Source of the DNA: Actinomycetes bacterium
GTDB lineage: Bacteria; Actinomycetota; Actinomycetes; Actinomycetales; Cellulomonadaceae
Direction: 5' to 3'
DNA: 12,898 bases
Assembly (NCBI GenBank): GCA_023462275.1
Contig: JAEWYD010000019.1
Coordinates: 1 to 12,898 of the forward strand
The position numbers were made by a program, and so were the translations under genes. Position 1 is the first letter of the stretch. Each line of letters begins with the position of its first letter. The notes under the pieces are model-generated. The model saw only the letters and a program-made list of their open reading frames with translations, had not been told where the DNA came from and did no database searches. Positions 7,194-12,898 of the stretch are shown here, piece by piece.

Positions 7194-8107
7194 TCAGACG
7201 TGTCGCCCTCGCCGCCCTCCCCCTCGCCGCCCTGGGCCTCACGGGCTGCGGGGCCACGGCGGCCGACGATGGACGCGTCCACGTGGTCGTGTCGATCTAC
7301 CCGCTGCAGTACGCCGTCGAGCAGATCGGCGGCGACCTGGTCGACGTCACGAGCGCGACGCCCGCGGGCGTCGACCCGCACGAGATCGAGCTCTCCCCGC
7401 GGCAGCTGCGCGTGTTCTCCGACGCCGACGCCGTCGTCTACCTCTCGCACTTCCAGCCGTCGGTGGACGACGCCGTCGTGGAGCGCGCCCCCGAGCACGC
7501 GCTCGACGTCGCCGCGGCCGCCGACCTGCACCCGCTGCCCGCCGGGGCCGTGGACGAGCACGACGGCGAGGACGCCGGCACCGACCACGGCGCCCGGCTC
7601 GACCCGCACTTCTGGCTCGACCCGACGCGGCTCGCCGCCGTCGGCTCGGCGATCGCCGACCTGCTGGCCGAGGCCGACCCCGACCACGCCGACGACTACG
7701 CCGCGCGCGCCGACGCCTTCGCCGCCGACCTGACGGCACTCGACGAGGAGTTCGCGACCGGCCTGGCGAGCTGCTCCTCCGACGTCGTCGTGACCTCGCA
7801 CGCGGCGTTCGGGTACCTCACGGAGCGGTACGGCCTCGAGCAGGTCAGCGTGTCCGGCATCGACCCCGAGGCCGAGCCCTCCCCCGCCCGGATCCGCGAG
7901 GTGCGCGAGACCATCGACCGGCTCGGTGTGACGGGCGTCTTCACCGAGCCGCTGGCCGACCCGGCCGTGGCGGACGCCCTCGCGGCCGACCTCGGCGTGC
8001 ACGTCGGGGAGCTGGACCCGCTCGACGCCCACTCCGGGGGCCCCGACTACCGTGAGGTCATGTCCGCGAACCTCACCGCGCTGCGCACCGGGCTGGAGTG
8101 CTCGTGA
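7187..8107 (+). CDS. znuA: Zinc ABC transporter substrate-binding lipoprotein (ZnuA family)
   Basis: This extracytoplasmic lipoprotein captures zinc and delivers it to the membrane permease. The signal ends in a lipobox LTGC with the lipidated Cys at residue 21 (from ATG 7187). The cluster A-I metal-binding fold follows. Expected ligands are His65 (GVDPHEIELS), His141 (LDPHFWLDP), His205 (VTSHAAFGYL) and Asp277 (GELDPLD). A short acidic, His-containing loop (about 115-135) precedes the second ligand, a trait of zinc rather than manganese members. In-frame ATGs exist at 7172, 7178 and 7187. I prefer 7187 because it gives a standard 20-residue lipoprotein signal, there is no Shine-Dalgarno before any of them, and the promoter places transcription start there. 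The 3' end overlaps the ATPase start (GTGA at 8104-8107). Zinc as cargo is inferred from the Zur box and His content. Confidence 0.93.
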   Translation: MFIRRVALAALPLAALGLTGCGATAADDGRVHVVVSIYPLQYAVEQIGGDLVDVTSATPAGVDPHEIELSPRQLRVFSDADAVVYLSHFQPSVDDAVVERAPEHALDVAAAADLHPLPAGAVDEHDGEDAGTDHGARLDPHFWLDPTRLAAVGSAIADLLAEADPDHADDYAARADAFAADLTALDEEFATGLASCSSDVVVTSHAAFGYLTERYGLEQVSVSGIDPEAEPSPARIREVRETIDRLGVTGVFTEPLADPAVADALAADLGVHVGELDPLDAHSGGPDYREVMSANLTALRTGLECS

Positions 8108-8883
8108 GCGACGACGTCATCGCCGTCACCGGCCTCTCCGTGAGCCTGGGCGGACCGCCGATCGTCCGCGAGGTCAGCCTCACCGTCCCGTCCGGGCAGG
8201 TCGTCGCCCTGCTCGGCACGAACGGCTCGGGCAAGTCCACGCTGATGCGGGCGATGGTCGGGGTCATCCCGCACCAGGCCGGCGACGTCCGGCTCCTCGG
8301 CGCTCCGCTGGGGCCGACGGTGCCGTGGTACCGGGTCGGCTACGTTCCGCAGCGGGCCACCGCCGGGACGGGCGTCCCCGCGACCGCCCTGGAGGTCGTG
8401 ACGTCCGGGACCCTCTACGGCCGGCACCTCCGGCCGCCGCGCGACGCCCGGCGCCGGGCGCTGGAGGCCCTCGACGTGGTGGGACTGGCGGGCGAGGCCC
8501 GCACGGTCGTCCGCACGCTCTCGGGCGGCCAGCAGCAGCGCGTGCTCATCGCCCGGGCGCTCGTGCGGCGCCCCGACCTGCTGCTCCTCGACGAGCCGGT
8601 GGCCGGCGTCGACCTGCCCTCGCAGGAGACCTTCGCGACGGCGCTGGCGGGGCTGGCGGCGGCGGGCACGACGATCCTCGTGGTCCTGCACGAGCTGGGC
8701 GCGCTCGCCCCGCTCATCCAACGGGCCGTGGTCCTGCGGCACGGCGCGATCGTGCACGACGGCGCGCCACCCACACCGCGCACCGACCACGCGGGCACCA
8801 CGCACGTCCACCTGCACCCGCACGACGACGCAGGCGTCGACGAGCCCGACGGCGTGACGCCGACGGTGAGGTGGGGGGCATGA
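8104..8883 (+). CDS. znuC: Zinc ABC transporter ATP-binding protein with His-rich tail
   Basis: This cytoplasmic ATPase powers the zinc importer. Residues, counted from GTG 8104 (259 aa), show all the ABC elements: Walker A GTNGSGKST (38-46), Q-loop GYVPQ with Gln83, signature LSGGQ (139-143), Walker B LLLLDEP (159-165) and the switch histidine in VLHELG (His196). The C-terminus carries a histidine cluster (229-240, with HVHLHPH) followed by an acidic stretch. This is unusual for an ATPase domain but plausible for metal sensing or binding. GTG 8104 is preferred over GTG 8098 because it forms a GTGA overlap with the upstream stop and has GGAG (8095-8098) at a suitable distance. The stop overlaps the permease ATG (ATGA at 8880-8883). 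Confidence 0.95.
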   Translation: MSDDVIAVTGLSVSLGGPPIVREVSLTVPSGQVVALLGTNGSGKSTLMRAMVGVIPHQAGDVRLLGAPLGPTVPWYRVGYVPQRATAGTGVPATALEVVTSGTLYGRHLRPPRDARRRALEALDVVGLAGEARTVVRTLSGGQQQRVLIARALVRRPDLLLLDEPVAGVDLPSQETFATALAGLAAAGTTILVVLHELGALAPLIQRAVVLRHGAIVHDGAPPTPRTDHAGTTHVHLHPHDDAGVDEPDGVTPTVRWGA

Positions 8884-9803
8884 ACGCCGTCGCCGACATG
8901 CTCACCGACCCGCTGATGCAGCGCGCGCTGGTCGTCGCGCTCCTGGTCGGCCTGGCCGCCCCCGTCATCGGCACGTTCCTGGTCCAGCGCCGCCTGGCGC
9001 TCCTCGGCGACGGCATCGGGCACGTCGCCCTCACGGGCGTCGCCCTCGGCTGGCTCGTCGGCAACCTGGCCGGCCTCGTGCCGCACGACGCGCTCGCCAT
9101 CCCGGGCGCGGTGCTGGCGTCGGTGCTCGGCGCCGTGGCCATCGAGGTCGTGCGGGCGCACGGGCGCACCAGCGGCGACGTCGCGCTCGCGCTGCTCTTC
9201 TACGGCGGCATCGCCGGCGGCGTGCTCATCATGTCGCTGGCGGGCGGCAGCAACGCCAACCTCGTCGGCTACCTGTTCGGGTCGATCGCCACCGTCTCGA
9301 CGCAGGACCTCATCCTCACCGTCGCGCTGGCGGTGCTCGTCCTCACCGTGGGGCTGGGGCTACGGACGGCGCTCTTCGCCGTGTGCCACGACGAGGAGTC
9401 GGCCAAGGCCGCGGGGCTGCCAGTCCGCGCGCTGAACGTGACGATCGCGGTCGTCGCGGCGCTGACCGTGACCATCTCCATGCGCGTGGTGGGCGTCCTG
9501 CTCGTCAGCGCCCTCATGATCGTCCCCGTGGCCGCCGCGGAGCTGGTGGCCTCGTCCTTCCGCCGCACGATGACGGTCGCGATGACGATCGGCGTCGTCG
9601 TGTGCGTCGCGGGCCTCACGATCACGTACTTCCGCGACGCCTCCCCCGGCGCCACGATCGTCGTGCTCGCGATCGCCGTCTACGCGCTGGCCGCAGCCGC
9701 ACGGCCGCTCGTCGCGCGGTCGCGCGCGCGCCGCGCCCCGGCGTGGCGTGACCCGCACCCCGACATGCCCGACGACGTCGAGCTGGCCGAGGTGGACCAC
9801 TGA
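8880..9803 (+). CDS. znuB: Zinc ABC transporter permease (ABC-3 family)
   Basis: This integral membrane subunit (307 residues) forms the zinc channel as a homodimer with the ATPase. I count about eight hydrophobic spans, the first at about 15-35 and the last at about 257-276. The conserved ABC-3 motif LLGDGIGHVALTGVALG (41-57) is present. The cytoplasmic coupling loop before span 6 reads DEESAKAAGLPVRALN (171-186). The tail is polar and ends ELAEVDH. The start is fixed by the ATGA overlap with the ATPase gene. The open frame extends much further upstream, but that part overlaps the ATPase gene in another frame. The stop region is duplicated (see the 17-bp repeat), and the stop codon overlaps an ATG. 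Confidence 0.95.
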   Translation: MNAVADMLTDPLMQRALVVALLVGLAAPVIGTFLVQRRLALLGDGIGHVALTGVALGWLVGNLAGLVPHDALAIPGAVLASVLGAVAIEVVRAHGRTSGDVALALLFYGGIAGGVLIMSLAGGSNANLVGYLFGSIATVSTQDLILTVALAVLVLTVGLGLRTALFAVCHDEESAKAAGLPVRALNVTIAVVAALTVTISMRVVGVLLVSALMIVPVAAAELVASSFRRTMTVAMTIGVVVCVAGLTITYFRDASPGATIVVLAIAVYALAAAARPLVARSRARRAPAWRDPHPDMPDDVELAEVDH

Positions 9804-9822
9804 TGGAGGTGGACCACTGATG
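9789..9822 (+). repeat. Perfect 17-bp tandem duplication at the permease/zur junction
   Basis: GAGGTGGACCACTGATG occurs at 9789-9805 and again, immediately adjacent, at 9806-9822. The unit contains the last four permease codons (EVDH), the stop and an overlapping ATG. The copy therefore recreates the same stop/start junction and places GGAGGT (9805-9810) nine bases before the zur ATG. Confidence 0.97.
9803..9820 (+). CDS. Five-codon open frame created by the duplication (MEVDH)
   Basis: ATG 9803 overlaps the permease stop (TGATG), and its own TGA (9818-9820) overlaps the zur ATG at 9820. The frame encodes only Met-Glu-Val-Asp-His. It is listed because it would let terminating ribosomes pass from permease to zur by two successive reinitiations. 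Whether it is translated is unknown, and a functional peptide is unlikely. Confidence 0.3.
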   Translation: MEVDH

Positions 9823-10218
9823 CAGCGCATGACCCGGCAACGCTCCGCCGTGGCCGATGCCCTCGGGGCGGTCGCCGACTTCCGCAGCGCGCAGGAGCTC
9901 CACGAGCTCCTGCGCGACCGCGGCCAGGAGATCGGCCTGGCGACCGTGTACCGGACCTTGCAGTCCCTGGCTGACGGCGGGGAGGTCGACGTCCTGCGCA
10001 GGGCCGACGGCGAGGCCGTGTACCGCCGCTGTGCGCGCCGCACGCACCACCACCACCTGGTGTGCCGGACGTGCGGGCGCGCCGTGGAGCTGGACGGGCC
10101 CGACGTCGAGGCGTGGGCCGCCCGCGTCGGCGCCGCCCACGGGTTCAGCGACGTCGAGCACACCATGGAGCTCTCGGGCATCTGCACGTCGTGCGCGGCG
10201 GAGGCGGGCGGGACCTGA
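9820..10218 (+). CDS. zur: Fur-family zinc uptake regulator (Zur)
   Basis: This is a zinc-responsive transcriptional repressor that, when loaded, binds Zur boxes and shuts off zinc import. The 132-residue protein has an N-terminal winged helix (RQRSAVADAL, then ATVYRTLQSLADGGEVDVL 41-59). The C-terminal dimerisation domain carries the structural zinc site CRTC (82-85) with CTSC (122-125). A regulatory site is suggested by Cys71 and the histidine run 76-79, matching actinobacterial Zur rather than iron-sensing Fur. ATG 9820 overlaps the stop of the mini-frame and has GGAGGT at 9805-9810; ATG 9829 is an alternative. Being inside the importer operon, it is likely autoregulated through the operator at 7173-7193. 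Confidence 0.93.
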   Translation: MQRMTRQRSAVADALGAVADFRSAQELHELLRDRGQEIGLATVYRTLQSLADGGEVDVLRRADGEAVYRRCARRTHHHHLVCRTCGRAVELDGPDVEAWAARVGAAHGFSDVEHTMELSGICTSCAAEAGGT

Positions 10219-10745
10219 TGCCGGACGAGATGTCGGGCTGGCCGCTGCGCGCGGTCTACCTGTTCTTCCTCTTCGGTGCGGTCGCGCGGTCGCAGGCCAT
10301 CTTCTGGGTCGGGCGCGGCGTCGCCGCGGGCGCGGAGCAGTCGCGGTGGCGGGCACGCGCCGAGTCGCCCCGGGTGCGCCGGGCCACGGGCACCGTCGAG
10401 CGCTGGGGCATGCCGATCGTCCCGGCGGCGTTCCTCACCGTCGGCTTCCAGTCCGCCGTGTTCCTGGCCGTCGGCGTGCTCCGCGTCGGCTGGCTCCGCT
10501 TCACGCTCTGGTCGCTGCCCGGCTGCCTCGCCTGGGCGGCGTTGTGGGGCGGCGGTGGACTCGCCGCCCTGGCCGGCGCCCGGGACCTCTCCGAGCGCTC
10601 GCCCTGGCTGCTCGCGTCCGCCTTCCTCGCGGCCGGGCTCGTGGTCGTGCTGATCTCCGTGCGGATCCGCCGCAGGCGCGAGCAGGCCGATGCGATCAGC
10701 GCCCTCGCCGACCGGGCCGACGGTCCCACTAGCCTCCTGGGGTGA
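10218..10745 (+). CDS. Small DedA/VTT-like integral membrane protein
   Basis: This 175-residue membrane protein has hydrophobic spans at about 12-31, 66-89, 96-119 and 130-149. The stretch from RATGTVERWGMPIVPAAFL through GVLRVGWLRFTLWSLPGCLAW (56-106) resembles the core of DedA/SNARE-associated (VTT) proteins. In these, a re-entrant segment is followed by an Arg-containing loop and a Gly/Trp-rich helix. VGRGVAAG (31-38) matches the family's Gly-Arg-x-x-G step. It is shorter than typical DedA proteins (about 200-220), and the call is by resemblance only. DedA relatives act in lipid flipping and envelope homeostasis; the substrate here is unknown. Its ATG overlaps the zur stop (TGATG at 10216-10220), so it is translated as part of the zinc operon. 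The very basic loop RIRRRRE (149-155) follows the last span. Confidence 0.75.
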   Translation: MPDEMSGWPLRAVYLFFLFGAVARSQAIFWVGRGVAAGAEQSRWRARAESPRVRRATGTVERWGMPIVPAAFLTVGFQSAVFLAVGVLRVGWLRFTLWSLPGCLAWAALWGGGGLAALAGARDLSERSPWLLASAFLAAGLVVVLISVRIRRRREQADAISALADRADGPTSLLG

Positions 10746-11449
10746 CGTCCGGACACCTGCGCGCGCTCACCCGCTACCCCGTGAAGTCGCTCGGCGGTGA
10801 GGAGCTCACGCGGGCCCGCATCGACGCCCGCGGGCTCGAGCACGACCGTGGCTGGGCGACGTACACCGAGGACGGGTTCATCGGGTCCGGCAAGCGCACC
10901 CGCCGCTTCCGCCCGGTCGATGGTCTCCTGCACTGGACGGCGACCATGGTCGAGGACGTGCCCGTCGTCGTCGGCCCGGACGGGCGCCGCTGGCGCGCGG
11001 ACACCCCGCAGGCCTCGGCTGCGATGAGCGAGGCGTGCGGCCAGCCCCTGCGACTCGCCGCCGAGGGCGCGGTGCCCCATCACGACGACGCGCCGGTCCA
11101 CGTGCTCACAACGGCGTCCGTCCGGGCACTCGCAGAGCGGGTCGGGGAGCCGCTCGACCCGCGTCGGTTCCGGGCCAACCTGCTGGTCGACCTGGATGAC
11201 GCCCCGAGCGACAGGGCAGCGTGGCCGGAGGACGACTGGCCGGGCCGGACCATGAGCGTCGGCACGGTGGTCCTGCGTCTCACCGCACCGATGCCGCGCT
11301 GCGTCATGGTCAACGCCGCACAGCCGGGCATCGCCGAGGACTCGCGGGTGCTGAGGTCGCTCGCGCACCGTGGCGCTGTGCTCGGCCTCATGGCGGAGGT
11401 CGTCGTCCCGGGCGTGGTCCGGCGCGGCGACCGCCTGACGGTCCGGTAG
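10742..11449 (+). CDS. MOSC-domain protein (YcbX/mARC-like)
   Basis: The 235-residue product has an N-terminal MOSC_N-type beta barrel followed by a MOSC domain, the fold of molybdenum-cofactor sulfurase C-termini and of the YcbX/mARC amine-oxide reductases. Family marks are YPVKSLGG (12-19), GLEHDRGWA (31-39), RFRANLLVD (142-150), PRCVMVN with Cys187 as the likely molybdenum ligand, and the ending LGLMAEVVVPGVVRRGD (214-230). The first part is compact compared with YcbX. It has no ferredoxin domain, so an electron donor would be separate. GTG 10742 overlaps the upstream stop (GTGA). It is the last gene of the operon. A link to zinc is not obvious; detoxification of N-hydroxylated compounds is the best family-based guess. 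Confidence 0.85.
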   Translation: MTSGHLRALTRYPVKSLGGEELTRARIDARGLEHDRGWATYTEDGFIGSGKRTRRFRPVDGLLHWTATMVEDVPVVVGPDGRRWRADTPQASAAMSEACGQPLRLAAEGAVPHHDDAPVHVLTTASVRALAERVGEPLDPRRFRANLLVDLDDAPSDRAAWPEDDWPGRTMSVGTVVLRLTAPMPRCVMVNAAQPGIAEDSRVLRSLAHRGAVLGLMAEVVVPGVVRRGDRLTVR

Positions 11450-11470
11450 CCGCGCGCGGCGACGCGCGGC
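11449..11470. terminator. GC hairpin between convergent genes, probable terminator
   Basis: GCCGCGCG (11449-11456) pairs perfectly with CGCGCGGC (11463-11470) around a 6-base loop, beginning at the last base of the MOSC gene stop codon. The VOC gene stop is 29 bases further on the other strand. No T tract follows, so termination strength is uncertain. Confidence 0.6.
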
Positions 11471-11499
11471 GGGTCACCGCGACCGTGGCGCCCCGGGGG

Positions 11500-11847
11500 T
11501 CAGTGCGCCTGCGAGACGCAGAACTGATTGCCCTCCGGGTCGGACAGGACCACCCACGCGAAGCCCGACTCCTCGTGGCGCGCCACCGCGAGTGCCCCTT
11601 CGGCGAGCAGGCGCTCCACCTCGAGCTCGCGATCGGGAGCTGTCAGGTCGAGGTGGACGCGGTTCTTGCCCGGGGTGGGCTCACCGACCCGCTGGAAGCC
11701 CAGCCGCGGCCCGTGATCCGCCGCGACGACGAGGTACTCGTCGCCCTCGAACCCCTCCACCACACGACCGCCCAGCTGGCGGGCCCACCACTCGGCCAGC
11801 GCGCGAGGGTCGCGGCAGTCGATCGTCACCATCTCGATGCGCATCAT
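11500..11847 (-). CDS. VOC-superfamily (glyoxalase-like) protein
   Basis: The product is a small (115 residues) vicinal-oxygen-chelate fold protein, built of paired beta-alpha-beta modules. The first module starts MRIEMVTIDCRDPRALAEWW. The second starts RVHLDLTAPDRELEVERLL, with the typical PxxGKNRVHLDL wording of the Glyoxalase_6-like group. It ends VVLSDPEGNQFCV. His64 (RVHLD, numbering from the second ATG) and Glu104 are candidate metal ligands. Members include glyoxalases, dioxygenases and antibiotic-binding proteins; which applies here cannot be told. Two adjacent ATGs (11847, 11844) are possible starts. There is no Shine-Dalgarno, but a TAGCGT hexamer (11860-11855) sits 7 bases before 11847, compatible with a leaderless start. 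It is downstream of uppS on the same strand with a 49-base gap. Confidence 0.85.
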   Translation of the reverse strand: MMRIEMVTIDCRDPRALAEWWARQLGGRVVEGFEGDEYLVVAADHGPRLGFQRVGEPTPGKNRVHLDLTAPDRELEVERLLAEGALAVARHEESGFAWVVLSDPEGNQFCVSQAH

Positions 11848-11896
11848 GGGCCCGACGCTAGTGGCTGCCACCCACGCCCGAGGTTCCCGAACCGGG

Positions 11897-12691
11897 TCAA
11901 GCCTCCGACGCGCGGTCGATCGCACCGCCGTAGCGCCGGTCGCGGCGCGCGTACGTCTCGACGGCCCGCCACAGGTGCCGGCGGTCCACGTCCGGCCAGT
12001 ACTCGTCGAGGAAGACCAGCTCGGCGTAGGCGGCCTGCCAGATCATGAAGTTGCTCGTGCGCTGCTCGCCGGAGGTCCGCAGGAACAGGTCGACGTCCGG
12101 CAGCTCGGGCTCGTCGAGGTACCGCGCGACCATCCGCTCGTCGACGCGCTCCGGGTCGACCCGGCCGGCCGCCACCTCGCGCGCGATCGCCCTGGCCGCG
12201 TCTGCGACCTCCGCGCGGCCCCCGTAGTTCACGCACATGGTCAGGGTGCATACCGAGTTGTGCCGCGTGAGCTCCTCGGCCGTCTCCAGCTCGGCGATCA
12301 CCGAGCGCCACAGCCGCGGGCGTCGACCGGCCCAGCGCACACGCACCCCCCAGGCGTGCATCGTGTCGCGCTGCCGGCGAAGGACGTCGCGGTTGAAGCC
12401 CATCAGAAACCGGACCTCGTCCGGCGAGCGCTTCCAGTTCTCCGTCGAGAAGGCGTAGGCGGACACGTGGGTCACGCCGATGTCGATGGCGCCGGCGACG
12501 ACGTCGAGCAGGGCAGCCTCGCCGGCTGCGTGGCCGGCCGTCCGCGGCAGCCCGCGCTCGTTGGCCCAGCGCCCGTTCCCGTCCATGACGATCGCCACGT
12601 GCCGGGGCACCAGCTCCGGCGGGATGGCGGGCGGCAGCGCGCCCGAGGGATGCGGGGGCGGCGCGACGACCTGGTGGGAGGGCCGCACCAT
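11897..12691 (-). CDS. uppS: Isoprenyl (cis-prenyl) transferase, undecaprenyl/decaprenyl diphosphate synthase
   Basis: This enzyme condenses isopentenyl diphosphate units in cis to make the polyprenyl diphosphate carrier used for peptidoglycan and arabinogalactan-type polymers. The 264-residue product shows the full UppS signature: HVAIVMDGNGRWA (31-43) with catalytic Asp37, the AYAFSTENWKR motif (79-89), VNYGGRAEVADA (154-165), and DLFLRTSGEQRTSNFMIWQ (201-219) with the diphosphate- and Mg-binding residues. A Pro-rich extension of about 27 residues precedes the domain. ATG 12691 overlaps the recO stop (TGATG at 12693-12689), so the pair is translationally coupled. Chain length (C50 or C55) cannot be read from sequence by eye. 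Confidence 0.96.
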   Translation of the reverse strand: MVRPSHQVVAPPPHPSGALPPAIPPELVPRHVAIVMDGNGRWANERGLPRTAGHAAGEAALLDVVAGAIDIGVTHVSAYAFSTENWKRSPDEVRFLMGFNRDVLRRQRDTMHAWGVRVRWAGRRPRLWRSVIAELETAEELTRHNSVCTLTMCVNYGGRAEVADAARAIAREVAAGRVDPERVDERMVARYLDEPELPDVDLFLRTSGEQRTSNFMIWQAAYAELVFLDEYWPDVDRRHLWRAVETYARRDRRYGGAIDRASEA

Positions 12692-12898
12692 CACGCACGC
12701 TCCACGAGGCGCAGCGACCGCAGCCCGCGCTCGAGGTGGAACTGCAGGAACGCCGCGACGAGCCCGCTCGCCTCGCGCCGGTGGCGCTCGCCACTGGCGT
12801 CCGCCGTCGGCCAGTCGCCGCTCAGCAGCGCCGCCAGCAGCACGAAGGTCTCCGGTGCGGGGGCAGCGGCGCCGGGCGGGCGGCACGCGGCGCACACC
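12691..12898 (-). CDS. recO: DNA repair protein RecO, C-terminal part (cut by window edge)
   Basis: Only about the last 68 codons are visible, and the 5' part lies beyond the window. RecO binds RecR and single-stranded DNA and helps load RecA onto SSB-coated DNA. The fragment begins with CAAC, the second pair of the RecO zinc-binding cysteines. It then has an Ala/Pro linker, a helical stretch (ETFVLLAALLSGDWP) and the typical ending LVAAFLQFHLERGLRSLRLVER. The recO-uppS order is common in actinobacteria and supports the call, which otherwise rests on the C-terminal wording. Confidence 0.88.
   Translation of the reverse strand, partial: VCAACRPPGAAAPAPETFVLLAALLSGDWPTADASGERHRREASGLVAAFLQFHLERGLRSLRLVERA

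Noticed and set aside
7187..9803. Manganese or iron rather than zinc importer
   Set aside because: The operator matches the Zur type rather than DtxR/MntR sites. The operon encodes a Zur-like protein with two Cys pairs, and both the binding lipoprotein and the ATPase are His-enriched.

Overview
The window is very GC-rich, gene-dense and strongly G/C-biased at third codon positions. It uses many GTG starts and joins genes by 1-base (TGATG) or 4-base (ATGA, GTGA) overlaps. Together with the gene set (dusB, single-chain GlyRS, Zur with a zinc ABC importer, uppS, recO), this points to the chromosome of an actinomycete. A Cellulomonas-like member of the Micrococcales is my guess from overall resemblance; no phylogenetic marker was computed.

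Layout. Bases 1-146 are an edge with no assignable gene and a short 9-bp tandem repeat. On the minus strand lie a membrane-anchored SRPBCC-domain protein and dusB (147-1989). A 128-bp divergent region carrying two operator-like palindromes separates them from a plus-strand nitronate monooxygenase-like flavoprotein (2118-3593). Next comes a two-gene module: a SigE-family ECF sigma factor, translationally coupled to a single-pass membrane protein whose outer part is an internal duplication (3634-5567). A strong hairpin, probably a bidirectional terminator, separates this from glyS on the minus strand (5649-7031).

Divergent from glyS, a tight plus-strand operon of six genes runs from about 7187 to 11449. 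It encodes a zinc-binding lipoprotein, an ABC ATPase, a permease, a Fur-family Zur-type repressor, a small DedA-like membrane protein and a MOSC-domain protein. Its promoter region contains a Zur-box-like palindrome lying over the -10 element and the annotatable start codons. A second hairpin closes the operon at 11449-11470. Convergent to it on the minus strand are a VOC-family protein, uppS (cis-prenyltransferase) and the 3' end of recO, cut by the window edge.

How the genes fit together. The best-supported circuit is zinc homeostasis. Zur, encoded within the operon, would bind the palindrome when zinc is sufficient and shut off the importer and itself. The sigma factor and its coupled membrane protein look like an envelope-sensing pair with a promoter motif suggesting self-activation. 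The rest is ordinary housekeeping: tRNA modification, tRNA charging, cell-wall lipid carrier and recombination. I found no mobile element, CRISPR array, RNA gene or defence cluster. The least ordinary points are the duplicated sigma-partner protein, the 17-bp tandem duplication at the permease/zur junction that preserves translational coupling, and the likely leaderless starts.
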